The position numbers and the translations under genes are program-made. A stretch of 64,000 nt of DNA, taken from an uncultured Dysgonomonas sp. Lineage in GTDB: Bacteria > Bacteroidota > Bacteroidia > Bacteroidales > Dysgonomonadaceae. Positions within the stretch are counted from its first letter, which is position 1; each line of letters opens with the position of its first letter. Below are positions 27,958 through 35,319 of the stretch, piece after piece. The notes beneath the pieces were generated by a model, which saw only the letters and a program-made list of their open reading frames with translations, was not told the origin of the DNA and ran no database searches. The DNA lies in the NCBI RefSeq assembly GCF_900079725.1, contig NZ_LT599032.1, forward strand, positions 432,948-496,947, given 5' to 3'.

Positions 27958-28398
27958 ATGAATATTATGGATGAAATATCATTTAAACATACCATTCCCC
28001 TACAATTGAGAGCTAATGACATTGATCGGTTCGGACATCTTAATAATACAGTTTATTTTACCTTCTATGATTTAGGGAAAACTAATTACATTGAAACTAT
28101 TTGCCCGAATGTAAACTGGGAGGAAGAAGCGATTGTTGTGGTTGAAATCAATGTAGTGTTCAAATCCCAGATATTTGGGGCCGACTACATAGCAACACAA
28201 ACCGCAGTAACGGCTATTGGAACAAAAAGTTTTGAGCTTGCTCAACGTGTTATCGATGTTAATACCGGGGAAGAAAAATGTTTTTGTCGGTCAACAATGG
28301 TTACCTACGACTTAATTCAGCATAAGTCCAAGCCAATACCAGAAGATTGGGTAGAAGCTATTTGCAACTTTGAAGGAAAAAATTTAAGAAAAAAGTGA
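27958..28398 (+). CDS. Acyl-CoA thioesterase, 4HBT hot-dog family
   Basis: 146 residues from the ATG at 27958 (a TTG further upstream lies within the promoter box). The catalytic loop DIDRFGHLNNTVYFTFYDLGK is the classic 4HBT motif with Asp and the HLNN signature. These enzymes hydrolyse acyl-CoA thioesters in the cytosol as homotetramers; substrate chain length is unknown. Single gene. Confidence 0.88.
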   Translation: MNIMDEISFKHTIPLQLRANDIDRFGHLNNTVYFTFYDLGKTNYIETICPNVNWEEEAIVVVEINVVFKSQIFGADYIATQTAVTAIGTKSFELAQRVIDVNTGEEKCFCRSTMVTYDLIQHKSKPIPEDWVEAICNFEGKNLRKK

Positions 28399-28541
28399 TT
28401 TCTCAATTATACTACGTCCTATAAATGTATCGTACTTTTAATTTAAACGGACTCACTGATAACAATCTAATAAATAAGAATGCATAACCTCTGAGATACT
28501 TGACCTCATAATCCTTTAAATACAAAAGAGAAATTTGTATT

Positions 28542-28784
28542 CTAGTCACGCTTCTTTTCTTGTTTTTTATATAGATATATTTGATCATCTATTGACTTGC
28601 CTATTCTTGAATCGAAGCCTTCAGGAACATTAAATTTATCGCAGTGAATTGCACAGTAGTCGCAATTGTCTATACATTTTCTATCACAATTAGTATAATT
28701 ACACCGATCTAGACCGAGCATAGATTCAAGTACTACGCACGAATTAAGTAAAATTGCAAATGTTAGTATCAAAATTATTTTCAT
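28542..28784 (-). CDS. Small cysteine-rich lipoprotein
   Basis: 80 residues. Lipoprotein signal MKIILILTFAILLNSC, then a short mature part with seven further cysteines (CNYTNC, CIDNC, YCAIHC), dense enough to suggest a metal site or disulfide knot. No family recognised. Lies in the accessory stretch between the Rhs gene and the Rhs remnant, where immunity-type genes are often found; that role is only a guess. Confidence 0.6.
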   Translation of the reverse strand: MKIILILTFAILLNSCVVLESMLGLDRCNYTNCDRKCIDNCDYCAIHCDKFNVPEGFDSRIGKSIDDQIYLYKKQEKKRD

Positions 28785-28951
28785 CGGTAAATATTAAAAA
28801 ACAGAAATAACAAAACATTTTAAACTGACTCTTATGCTCAAACGAAAATTAGATAAACAATTCTGCCGATAATAAGACATTTACAGCAGATGGTAAATTC
28901 ATACGTTAATCCTCTTCGAATTACAAATTGGAAGAGATCAGTATGAGAGGA

Positions 28952-29389
28952 TTATTCCCTTAACATTTCTTCCAAATAATAAGTTGAATTAGGAATACTA
29001 TCTGAAAATATATTTTCTATATCATATTTTCCGATTTCGGAACCTAATTCTTTTGATTTTAATAAATAGTATAAAGCTAAACATTTAGTCTTATTATCTA
29101 AGCTATCTATTGGTGCATTTTCAGTAAGAGTTAATGTTCTAAAAACATCATAATATGCATCCGGATAATCATATTTATTAGCCATCTTTATTGCATAATA
29201 ACAAAAATCCTGAAGCCTTTCTTCTGAAAAAAAATGACTCCTTACTTCACAGTATGCAAATTCATCATTTTCATTCAAAGCTTTATCTATTAAACGCTCT
29301 AATGTCTTTTTATCCTTAATCGAAGATGATGGGCTATCACAATTATAAAACAATAAACAAAGACAAAATAATATACCGATCTTTTTCAT
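28952..29389 (-). CDS. Lipoprotein of unknown function, helical
   Basis: 145 residues from the ATG at 29389 (MKKIGILFCLCLLFYNC), which gives a good lipobox; the frame extends upstream without a better start. The mature part is helical and SEL1/TPR-like (FCYYAIKMANKYDYPDAYYD; LALYYLLKSKELGSEIGKYD). Single-gene neighbourhood next to an Rhs remnant; a lipoprotein immunity factor is one possibility, not demonstrated. Confidence 0.65.
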   Translation of the reverse strand: MKKIGILFCLCLLFYNCDSPSSSIKDKKTLERLIDKALNENDEFAYCEVRSHFFSEERLQDFCYYAIKMANKYDYPDAYYDVFRTLTLTENAPIDSLDNKTKCLALYYLLKSKELGSEIGKYDIENIFSDSIPNSTYYLEEMLRE

Positions 29390-29618
29390 AATTATTTGTA
29401 TATATCTAAAATAAAAAAAATTCCAATTAATAAGTAAGATCAGGATAATTAAACTTCTCAAATCCAATATTTCTACCTTCCTCATAGATATTAAAAACCA
29501 CCATTTTTACCACCATTTGTTTGTTTTATACCCATCTCAAATCCTGACATGCTCCTCTTGTTACAGATAATCAGTTAGGAGTATAAATGATTACAAATTA
29601 AGACATTTATCGATATTT

Positions 29619-29945
29619 TCAGCTATAAGTCCTAATTTCCTGCATTACATAAAAAAGGTAGAAATAATAAGTCATACCTTTTATATATTCCCCATCTATC
29701 AGTATCCGCTTGAGGGTGTTGTTTTCATAAACCTTGTTGCCTGTATAATCTGTGGTCTTTACCTCTGCAGCCTGAGCGTTAAACGGGGCTGTTGCCATAA
29801 CGGTAGCTGCCTGCAAACTCATATCCGTCTCGTGGATAACTTGTAGTTTCACTCCTGTGGCTGTATAGGTATATTTTGTCCTGCCCTTGACATTGGGGTT
29901 ATCTATCTCTATAGACTGTGGTAAATTTAGTGAATTATATTGAGT
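29619..29945 (-). pseudogene. Remnant of an Rhs core region
   Basis: In one leftward frame the sequence reads YNSLNLPQSIEIDNPNVKG, then YTYTATGVKLQVIHETD, then TTDYTGNKVYENNTLKRILI and GEYI..TYYFYL, the highly conserved approach to the Rhs core/junction of Bacteroidetes Rhs proteins. Nothing with Rhs character precedes it (a GTAAC repeat follows at 29951) and it is cut right after YYFYL, where TDHLGN would be expected. It is therefore a fragment, with neither end intact. A 77-codon ORF inside it has an ATG but is not a real gene. Confidence 0.8.
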
Positions 29946-29950
29946 ATGGG

Positions 29951-29980
29951 AAAAGGTAACAAAGGTAACAGATATTATAC
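29951..29980. repeat. Copy of the dispersed GTAAC repeat
   Basis: AAAAGGTAACAAAGGTAACA followed by GATATTATA, closely matching 4827-4856 (AAAAGTAACAAACGTAACAC, ATATTATA). It adjoins the truncated end of the Rhs remnant. Confidence 0.55.
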
Positions 29981-30167
29981 TTTTTTCGTGTTGTTGTTTT
30001 TTGCTTCGCTGAACAAAAGGTATATAGTATGGATAAACAATCCTGCTGAAGATAAACTGATAGGATTCTTATAGCGGATTGTAAATCCTTTCAATATCAA
30101 ACAAGTGATTGCAAATCCCTTGTGACGGAACTATTGATACATTGAAGTGGTACTTGGAATAAATATC

Positions 30168-30175
30168 TATCTTTG
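30168..30175 (+). promoter_or_regulatory. -7 box (TATCTTTG) of truncated haemoglobin gene
   Basis: Exact TAnnTTTG match 29 bp before the ATG at 30204. Confidence 0.6.
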
Positions 30176-30203
30176 TTGTATCCTATTTAAAATAAAAATA
30201 ACT

Positions 30204-30590
30204 ATGATACCAACTAAAGATATAGAAAACATAGACGATATAAAGAAAATGGTTAATATGTTTTACGGTAAAGTCAGAAAAGATAACTTAATAGGCCCTA
30301 TATTTAACAATGCAATCCAAGACCATTGGAACGAACATCTTGAAAAACTGTATCTTTTCTGGCAAAGTCGATTATTTGGAGATCCTGTATATGATGGCTT
30401 CCCATTTCCTCCGCATGCAAAATTACCAATAAATAAAGAACACTTTGATCGTTGGCTAACTCTTTTTACAGAAACCGTAGATAACCTTTTCATTGGATCG
30501 GTAGCAGATGAAGCGAAAAACCGAGCATATAAGATCGCTGATGTATTTCAGGATAAATTAGCATACATTCGCAACAAATCAAATAAGTAA
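30204..30590 (+). CDS. Group III truncated haemoglobin
   Basis: 128 residues from the ATG at 30204; the upstream in-frame extension precedes the transcription start and is rejected. The pattern FYGKVRKDNLIGPIFNN, HWNEHLEKLYLFWQSRLFG, and FPPHAKLPINKEHFDRWLTLF is typical of trHb3, with the proximal His in the HF(D)RWL helix. Group III globins bind O2/NO and probably work in NO or redox protection; physiological role in Bacteroidales is unsettled. Last host gene before the prophage. Confidence 0.9.
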   Translation: MIPTKDIENIDDIKKMVNMFYGKVRKDNLIGPIFNNAIQDHWNEHLEKLYLFWQSRLFGDPVYDGFPFPPHAKLPINKEHFDRWLTLFTETVDNLFIGSVADEAKNRAYKIADVFQDKLAYIRNKSNK

Positions 30591-31075
30591 TTATTCGCTT
30601 TTTTATGAAACAATTCATACTATATTTTATACTTTCTATTACAAGCTGCTGATGCGGTTTTTTAAAGAAAAGTACGAGGTAGGTATATAAACACAAAAAA
30701 GCCAAATCTCATACTTTCGTATAAAATTCGACTCAAACATTCGATGCAAATATATTCAATAATATTTTACATACGCAAATTATTTATAGATTATTTTTTG
30801 AAATTTATTTTGAAGAGAGGCAAAAGGCTCAGTTTTGTAAGTGATTCTGTAAGTACCTGAAAGAGAAAGCGTGTAAACCATTGATTTACACGCTCATTTA
30901 CTTTCTAAAAGTGACCACGGCAGGATTAGTCTTATATTATCATTAATTATCAAAAATATCCATAAGTGTTTGATTATTATTTCAATATAGATTCAACCTT
31001 GCATCTTTTTATATACTAATATGTATTGATATAAAGTAGATGTTGTGCAAATTTAGGTTTGTTGCACAACCGATT
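30591..31075. other. Host-prophage junction region, likely containing one attachment site
   Basis: 485 bp with no gene. Two perfect inverted repeats are present: GCGTGTAAA / TTTACACGC at 30869-30893, and GTTGTGCAA / TTGCACAAC at 31042-31070. The second lies 6 bp past the integrase stop and may terminate that gene or bind integrase. The attachment core cannot be delimited because the other prophage end is outside the window. No tRNA gene is seen here. Confidence 0.5.
31042..31070 (-). terminator. Hairpin after integrase gene
   Basis: Perfect 9-bp stem with 11-nt loop just beyond the integrase stop codon; alternatively an arm-type site. Confidence 0.5.
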
Positions 31076-32359
31076 TTATTTAGACTTATATGCTTTCTTC
31101 ACTTGTTCACGAAGAATATCTATGTCAATATTTCTATATCTTGAGAATGATCTTGAGTTTTCAGAGTGTCCTGTCATCTGGGCTATAAGGGCAGGGTCTT
31201 GCGTTTCCTTATAATTCGAATTTATAAATGTTCTTCTTGCGGTGTGTGTGCTTGCAACTTCGTATATTTTTTTAGTTTCAGGTTGACGTGTTATGGGGTT
31301 TATTATAACCACACTGCGGTCAATCTTTAAATATTGTAGTAAATTCTTTATTTGCTTATTATAACCATCTTTTCCATCTACATTCATAAATGGGATCAAT
31401 CTATCATCAGAATCTCCATACTTATTTATAATAGATATTGCATTATCTACTAGAGGAACATATACCGTTTTAGGATTGCTATTGATTGTCTTGGAAGCAA
31501 CATAAGTAAGTATATCTCCATTTACATTACTTTTCTTGAGGTGTACAAAATCATCCACTCTACAGCCTAAATAGCACTGTAAACAAAACATATCTTTTAC
31601 CAAATCTAACCCTTTGTGAACTTTAGAGTTGAATATTAACTCAACTTCTTCTGGCAACAAGGGTATTGGATCACCATATACATCAGGGCTAAACTCGAAA
31701 TCTTCAAACGGATGAGAGTCTAAATGTTTGTTTTTTAAAGCCCATGAATAGAATGCACTAATCATTTTCAGCTTTGAATTGAGCGTATTCTGCCCTCTTG
31801 GCTTTATGTCTTTTACATCTGTATAGTATTGAGGATATATTTTTTGTATAAGGTGTTCATTGCGAAGAAACTCCTCAAATTTTAATACAGAGGCTTTATT
31901 CGTTAACTCCATATTATTAACTAAAGTAAACCGTTCTAGCATTCTTCCAGCTACAGCCACCTGTTTTAGTCTTGATTCTGACACTTTAGACTCAGATAAA
32001 TATAAATGGAATAGCTCAGATGTCGTAGGTTTTTCATCTTCTACATCTTGTTTCTTGTCTAACAAAACATTATCAATCCAATCATCTGAAAGAAGTCTGT
32101 TATCAGCTACATCTTTGTAAGCCTGTTCAATCTTCTCTTTAGCGAACTTAACCGCTGTATTTATTTCCTCCTTGTTGAATCCTTTAGGCAATATAGCTCT
32201 ATTCTTTACTTCTTGTCTTGCCGCATCCCAAAACTCAGGAAGTACCTCAATATTGGTTACCCCATATCGAGTAAAATCCCGCCCATCAGACAGCCTTAGC
32301 CTGATAAATACCTTTTTAGATTTTACCGTTGTTCTTATAAATGCTTTGATTGTTGCCAT
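31076..32359 (-). CDS. Tyrosine recombinase / phage integrase
   Basis: 427 residues: an N-terminal arm-binding domain, a SAM-like core-binding domain (~105-215) and a catalytic domain. Catalytic residues seen in order: Arg in YLGCRVDDFVHL, Lys in VASKT, HTARR (His-x-x-Arg), TGHS, and the nucleophile Tyr in SFSRYRNID. It is the Bacteroidetes-type integrase also used by conjugative elements, but the surrounding genes are phage. It lies at the element edge with its 3' end facing outward. Confidence 0.93.
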   Translation of the reverse strand: MATIKAFIRTTVKSKKVFIRLRLSDGRDFTRYGVTNIEVLPEFWDAARQEVKNRAILPKGFNKEEINTAVKFAKEKIEQAYKDVADNRLLSDDWIDNVLLDKKQDVEDEKPTTSELFHLYLSESKVSESRLKQVAVAGRMLERFTLVNNMELTNKASVLKFEEFLRNEHLIQKIYPQYYTDVKDIKPRGQNTLNSKLKMISAFYSWALKNKHLDSHPFEDFEFSPDVYGDPIPLLPEEVELIFNSKVHKGLDLVKDMFCLQCYLGCRVDDFVHLKKSNVNGDILTYVASKTINSNPKTVYVPLVDNAISIINKYGDSDDRLIPFMNVDGKDGYNKQIKNLLQYLKIDRSVVIINPITRQPETKKIYEVASTHTARRTFINSNYKETQDPALIAQMTGHSENSRSFSRYRNIDIDILREQVKKAYKSK

Positions 32360-32451
32360 TCCTTACTTTATTTTCTGCTTTTCTCCTATGAATTTATATA
32401 ACAACGATCCAATAATATTCAAGAAGATCATAGTTAAAACTCAATATAATT

Positions 32452-32832
32452 TTATTTTTTTCTCTCTAACTTAAAGTCTGTTCCGTCTCTGGCAGTCCAT
32501 TCTATATTATTGAAATTCTCGGAAAATTTAATAATAGATAAACCGCCACCATCTAATTTAAATCCGCCATATGCGTCAACAAATTCGTAGCTTCCCGCTT
32601 CAGGCATGTTATAATTAGAGGAATATGTGTTATCGCTATTAAATGTAAAATAATAAGAACTATTGTATATGCTAGTCCATCCATAATCCCTGTGATCATA
32701 ATGTGTTACAATCCAAGTTCCAACTATTTTTTCTTTCAATCTGCTGAGATTTCCTTTTTCCTCCTCATTATCACTACTACACGAAGCAAATACAAACGGC
32801 AACATAAGGAAAAGTAAAAGTAATTTTTTCAT
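32452..32832 (-). CDS. Prophage-encoded lipoprotein (lipocalin-like)
   Basis: 126 residues with lipobox VFASC and an acidic linker. The mature part KIVGTWIVTHYD, then YYFTFNSDNTYSSNY and FKLDGGGLSII resembles small lipocalin-like lipoproteins that begin with a xGTW motif. Position between integrase and repressor places it among genes expressed in the lysogen; superinfection exclusion or envelope modification is an inference. Confidence 0.7.
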   Translation of the reverse strand: MKKLLLLFLMLPFVFASCSSDNEEEKGNLSRLKEKIVGTWIVTHYDHRDYGWTSIYNSSYYFTFNSDNTYSSNYNMPEAGSYEFVDAYGGFKLDGGGLSIIKFSENFNNIEWTARDGTDFKLERKK

Positions 32833-32860
32833 ATATTTAAATTTTTAATTAATATTGTTA

Positions 32861-33559
32861 TTAGAAACTTATTTGTGATTGCGTTTTTTTGCAGACTATA
32901 AATATTTGGTAGATATCATTAAAGTATATTTTAAAATCATCATATCTAGGGTCTGGGTTAAATGATCTACATAAAACATACTCTTCTTCTGTATTTACCT
33001 CAGCTATTTGTTTCAAAACATTGCCCTCTCTGGTTGTAATAACAAACAATGCTTTTTTTATTGGCAGCTCATTTATTTTATAGTCTTGCTTTTCTTTTAT
33101 TAGAACCTCATCTCCATCAGATAGTGATCGCTTAGTCCCGTCATCCATAGAGTCACCGTCTACACGAACCACAAGAAAATCTCCTTTTTCATATTCTTTT
33201 GGTACAAGCCTTGTATGTGTTTCGGGTAATTGTAAGATATCTGAACCTCCTAACCTTCCAGCACTTGCTCGCAAATCTGCGTATTCAACCATCATATAAT
33301 TATCACTTGGGACTGGTGTAACATTACTTCTATCTGACTTTAGCATTGAGCCTTCACCTGTGAGTAACCAAGTCGTGTTTAAGTCGGGGTGTTTGTTAAT
33401 TATTTTATTAAGAATAGCCGTCCTAATAGAGTCTCCAATTTTAGAAACATACCCTTTACTTAAACCACAATCTACTTCAAAATACCCTTCTGATATATTA
33501 ATGCGATTCAAATATTGTTTCATTCTAGCCCTCACTGACGTATTTTCAGTATTGATCAT
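32861..33559 (-). CDS. Phage repressor, HTH plus S24 peptidase domain
   Basis: 232 residues. N-terminal HTH (approximately 8-45, SVRARMKQYLNRINISEGYF, CGLSKGYVSKIG), linker, then a LexA/CI-like S24 domain: possible Ala100-Gly101 cleavage site (ASAGRLG), nucleophile Ser137 in VDGDSMDDG and Lys168/169 in PIKKALFVI. This layout implies SOS-type inactivation through RecA-stimulated self-cleavage. A TACTGA-N7-TCAGTG palindrome covers codons 3-9 of its own gene, so autoregulation is likely. Confidence 0.88.
   Translation of the reverse strand: MINTENTSVRARMKQYLNRINISEGYFEVDCGLSKGYVSKIGDSIRTAILNKIINKHPDLNTTWLLTGEGSMLKSDRSNVTPVPSDNYMMVEYADLRASAGRLGGSDILQLPETHTRLVPKEYEKGDFLVVRVDGDSMDDGTKRSLSDGDEVLIKEKQDYKINELPIKKALFVITTREGNVLKQIAEVNTEEEYVLCRSFNPDPRYDDFKIYFNDIYQIFIVCKKTQSQISF
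33533..33551. promoter_or_regulatory. Operator-like palindrome O3 inside repressor gene
   Basis: CACTGACGTATTTTCAGTA: half-sites CACTGA and TCAGTA with 7-bp spacer, 8 bp inside the repressor coding sequence. Same form as O1 and O2 at 34351-34400. Confidence 0.6.
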
Positions 33560-33731
33560 ATTTGTGTATATTTATCTTATTAACCAATTAAATTATATTG
33601 CATGGAATTAATATTTAATATCCTTTTTTTTATAAATCTCGAAATACTAATATTTCTTGTTCTGTATAAACCAATTTGTTGGTTTCTGAGATATTGCCTT
33701 GGGTGGAGGATATACAATGGGAACGCACTGG

Positions 33732-34319
33732 TTATTCATAATTTATTGATGGGGATTGCTTGTCAATTAAAGAATCCATTTGTATTTTTAACATGTCTGC
33801 TTTTTTTGATATGGATTTTATTTCCTTCTCTAAATATTCAAGTCTTTGATCGTATTCTATATCTGATTCACGGTCTTTAGGAAATAAATAGACCAACATT
33901 GAAACTATAATAGCTAACCCCGCCAATCCAATACTAATCATCTCTAATCGGTTCGCCCTAATTTCTTTAGGTGTTGGTTTGTAGCCCAAATTAAAGAAAT
34001 CATCCTTGATGTGCTTCTTACCCAACTCAGATGTCACCCATGTTTTTGCTGGGTCTTTTATATATTCATCTCCTGTTTCTTCATCTTTCTCATATTCTCC
34101 TATCCAATCAAGTCCATTTTCATAAAGGTGATTTGCGACTAAATACTCCCACCCCGAATCATCTTGATAGACAGCATATAGTTCATTCCATATCTTTTCC
34201 CATCTTCTTGGTCTATCCTTCCAATATTTCAGTAAAACATAAATAGACTTTTGATTCTTATCTGTTAGACTGTTATATCTTTCTATTTCAGCATCATACA
34301 ATACTCTTTTATAATACAT
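33732..34319 (-). CDS. Membrane protein with N-terminal helical and C-terminal coiled-coil parts
   Basis: 195 residues from the ATG at 34319 (a TTG lies 6 bp upstream). The N-terminal ~100 residues read like a winged-helix or DUF-type helical domain (LKYWKDRPRRWEKIWNELY; WVTSELGKKHI), followed by a membrane helix at ~130-148 (ISIGLAGLAIIVSMLVYLF) and a coiled coil to the end. Between repressor and early promoter, so probably expressed in the lysogen or from the shared operator region. A 92-codon rightward frame overlaps its 3' end; I prefer this one. Confidence 0.7.
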   Translation of the reverse strand: MYYKRVLYDAEIERYNSLTDKNQKSIYVLLKYWKDRPRRWEKIWNELYAVYQDDSGWEYLVANHLYENGLDWIGEYEKDEETGDEYIKDPAKTWVTSELGKKHIKDDFFNLGYKPTPKEIRANRLEMISIGLAGLAIIVSMLVYLFPKDRESDIEYDQRLEYLEKEIKSISKKADMLKIQMDSLIDKQSPSINYE

Positions 34320-34350
34320 AATCAAGGATTAACATTATTTAACTAGATAA

Positions 34351-34369
34351 TACTGAAATTAAATCAGTA
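34351..34369. promoter_or_regulatory. Operator-like palindrome O1
   Basis: TACTGAAATTAAATCAGTA: perfect 6-bp half-sites TACTGA/TCAGTA with AT-only spacer. Lies 5 bp before the -33 box of the early promoter and 32 bp upstream of the leftward membrane-protein gene. Confidence 0.7.
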
Positions 34370-34373
34370 AACT

Positions 34374-34406
34374 TTTGTTTATGCTGAATTAAAATCAGTA
34401 TCTTTG
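34374..34406 (+). promoter_or_regulatory. Rightward early phage promoter
   Basis: TTTG at 34374-34377, 21-bp spacer, TATCTTTG at 34399-34406: both boxes of the Bacteroidetes sigma-70-type consensus. O2 fills the spacer and touches the -7 box, so repressor binding would block polymerase. Confidence 0.7.
34382..34400. promoter_or_regulatory. Operator-like palindrome O2
   Basis: TGCTGAATTAAAATCAGTA, one mismatch to O1's left half-site; centre 31 bp from O1, three helical turns, which would permit cooperative binding on one face. Confidence 0.7.
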
Positions 34407-34548
34407 ACTTATCAATTAATAAAGACAAAAGAAAAGGGTATAAAAAAGCCACCGAGTAAGAGTACTCAGTATTACATTTTCTTTCGCACAGCAAATGTAC
34501 GGCTTTATACCTCTTTCTAAAAGTAATAACTGTTAATAAATTTAAATT

Positions 34549-34752
34549 ATGAAAGAAAAAGATGACGCCACAATTGTATCAAAAGAAAGAACAACAGTTC
34601 TAGGACTCATTCCTATCATCAAGGAAACAAGAACAACCTATCTATATCAAGATAAAACAATAATTTACCGCCTATTCGGAATCACTATTTACAAGAAATT
34701 ACCGACCGATCGGAGCTTAGTAAAGTCTTCAACGACTCGTAATCTACTTTAA
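34549..34752 (+). CDS. Small early phage protein
   Basis: 67 residues, first gene after the early promoter (ATG 143 bp downstream). TVLGLIPIIKETRTTYLYQ and YRLFGITIYKKL form a short beta/hydrophobic pattern seen in small phage proteins of the phylum. Its 3' end overlaps the leftward gene at 34685 by 68 bp; the last ~20 residues may be out of its conserved part. Confidence 0.5.
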   Translation: MKEKDDATIVSKERTTVLGLIPIIKETRTTYLYQDKTIIYRLFGITIYKKLPTDRSLVKSSTTRNLL

Positions 34753-34921
34753 TCGGAACAAAAGAAACATCTCTAACGAGTGGTACTATTATATTCCTTT
34801 TAAAAGATATAGTTGTGGGGAAATCTTTGTTAGCCTCAGAAGAATCGGAAAAACTGGAAATATCATCAACATTGACAACAACAAACCCGAAAGATGTTTC
34901 AAGCTCAATAAACTTACTCAT
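34685..34921 (-). CDS. Small phage protein, unknown
   Basis: 78 residues from ATG 34921 (MSKFIELETSFGFVVVNVDD). The first-strand pattern FIEL..SFGFVVVNVDDIS and the closing VDYESLKTLLSS resemble short hypothetical phage proteins of Bacteroidales. It reads against the early operon. Its leader TTAAAATTTGAATGTTATG is nearly identical to that of the neighbouring leftward gene. Confidence 0.6.
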   Translation of the reverse strand: MSKFIELETSFGFVVVNVDDISSFSDSSEANKDFPTTISFKRNIIVPLVRDVSFVPIKVDYESLKTLLSSDRSVISCK

Positions 34922-34979
34922 AACATTCAAATTTTAAATTAAACAATCAAAATAATGAATAAAGCAATAGAAAACATAA

Positions 34980-35267
34980 CTAACCGTGATGCTCGTCTTT
35001 TGGTAGATTACCTGATTTTGCTAAGACCTCTGTCTCTAAGAGGAGAAGTTCGTTTACTACTTTATTTATTGCGGACGAAACGGACGGATTTAATACTTCC
35101 GCATCTCTCTTCTTTGTTAGATCGTTTCGGATTTTTCTTATTTCGGAAATTCTGTCCTGCACGTTTACACCATTTGAGATATCGGCAATAGCAGCCTCCA
35201 TCTGATTTACTAACTCCTTTAACTCATCTGGCAACTGATCATAAATTTCTTTCTTATTAATACTCAT
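34980..35267 (-). CDS. Small acidic helical phage protein
   Basis: 95 residues from ATG 35267 (MSINKKEIYDQLPDEL). Predicted all-helical with coiled-coil character (LKELVNQMEAAIADI; ISEIRKIRNDLTKKRD). No family recognised. It shares its translation leader TTAAAATTTGAATGCTATG with the next leftward gene. A rightward frame at 34955-35191 is its shadow. Confidence 0.6.
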   Translation of the reverse strand: MSINKKEIYDQLPDELKELVNQMEAAIADISNGVNVQDRISEIRKIRNDLTKKRDAEVLNPSVSSAINKVVNELLLLETEVLAKSGNLPKDEHHG

Positions 35268-35319
35268 AGCATTCAAATTTTAAAATTTCAATAAAAGTAA
35301 CAAATAAATTAACAATAGT

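Noticed and set aside
29619-29852. 77-codon ORF as a separate small gene
   Set aside because: Its sequence is internal to the Rhs core homology and it begins inside that homology, so it is part of a remnant.
30869-30893. Attachment-site core of the prophage
   Set aside because: It is a perfect hairpin, more likely a terminator; without the other prophage end no core duplication can be shown.
33602-33880. 92-codon rightward hydrophobic ORF
   Set aside because: It overlaps the 3' end of the better supported leftward gene, has no downstream partner and no family resemblance.
34955-35191. 78-codon rightward Leu/Arg-rich ORF
   Set aside because: Shadow of the leftward 95-residue gene; composition is typical of an antisense frame.
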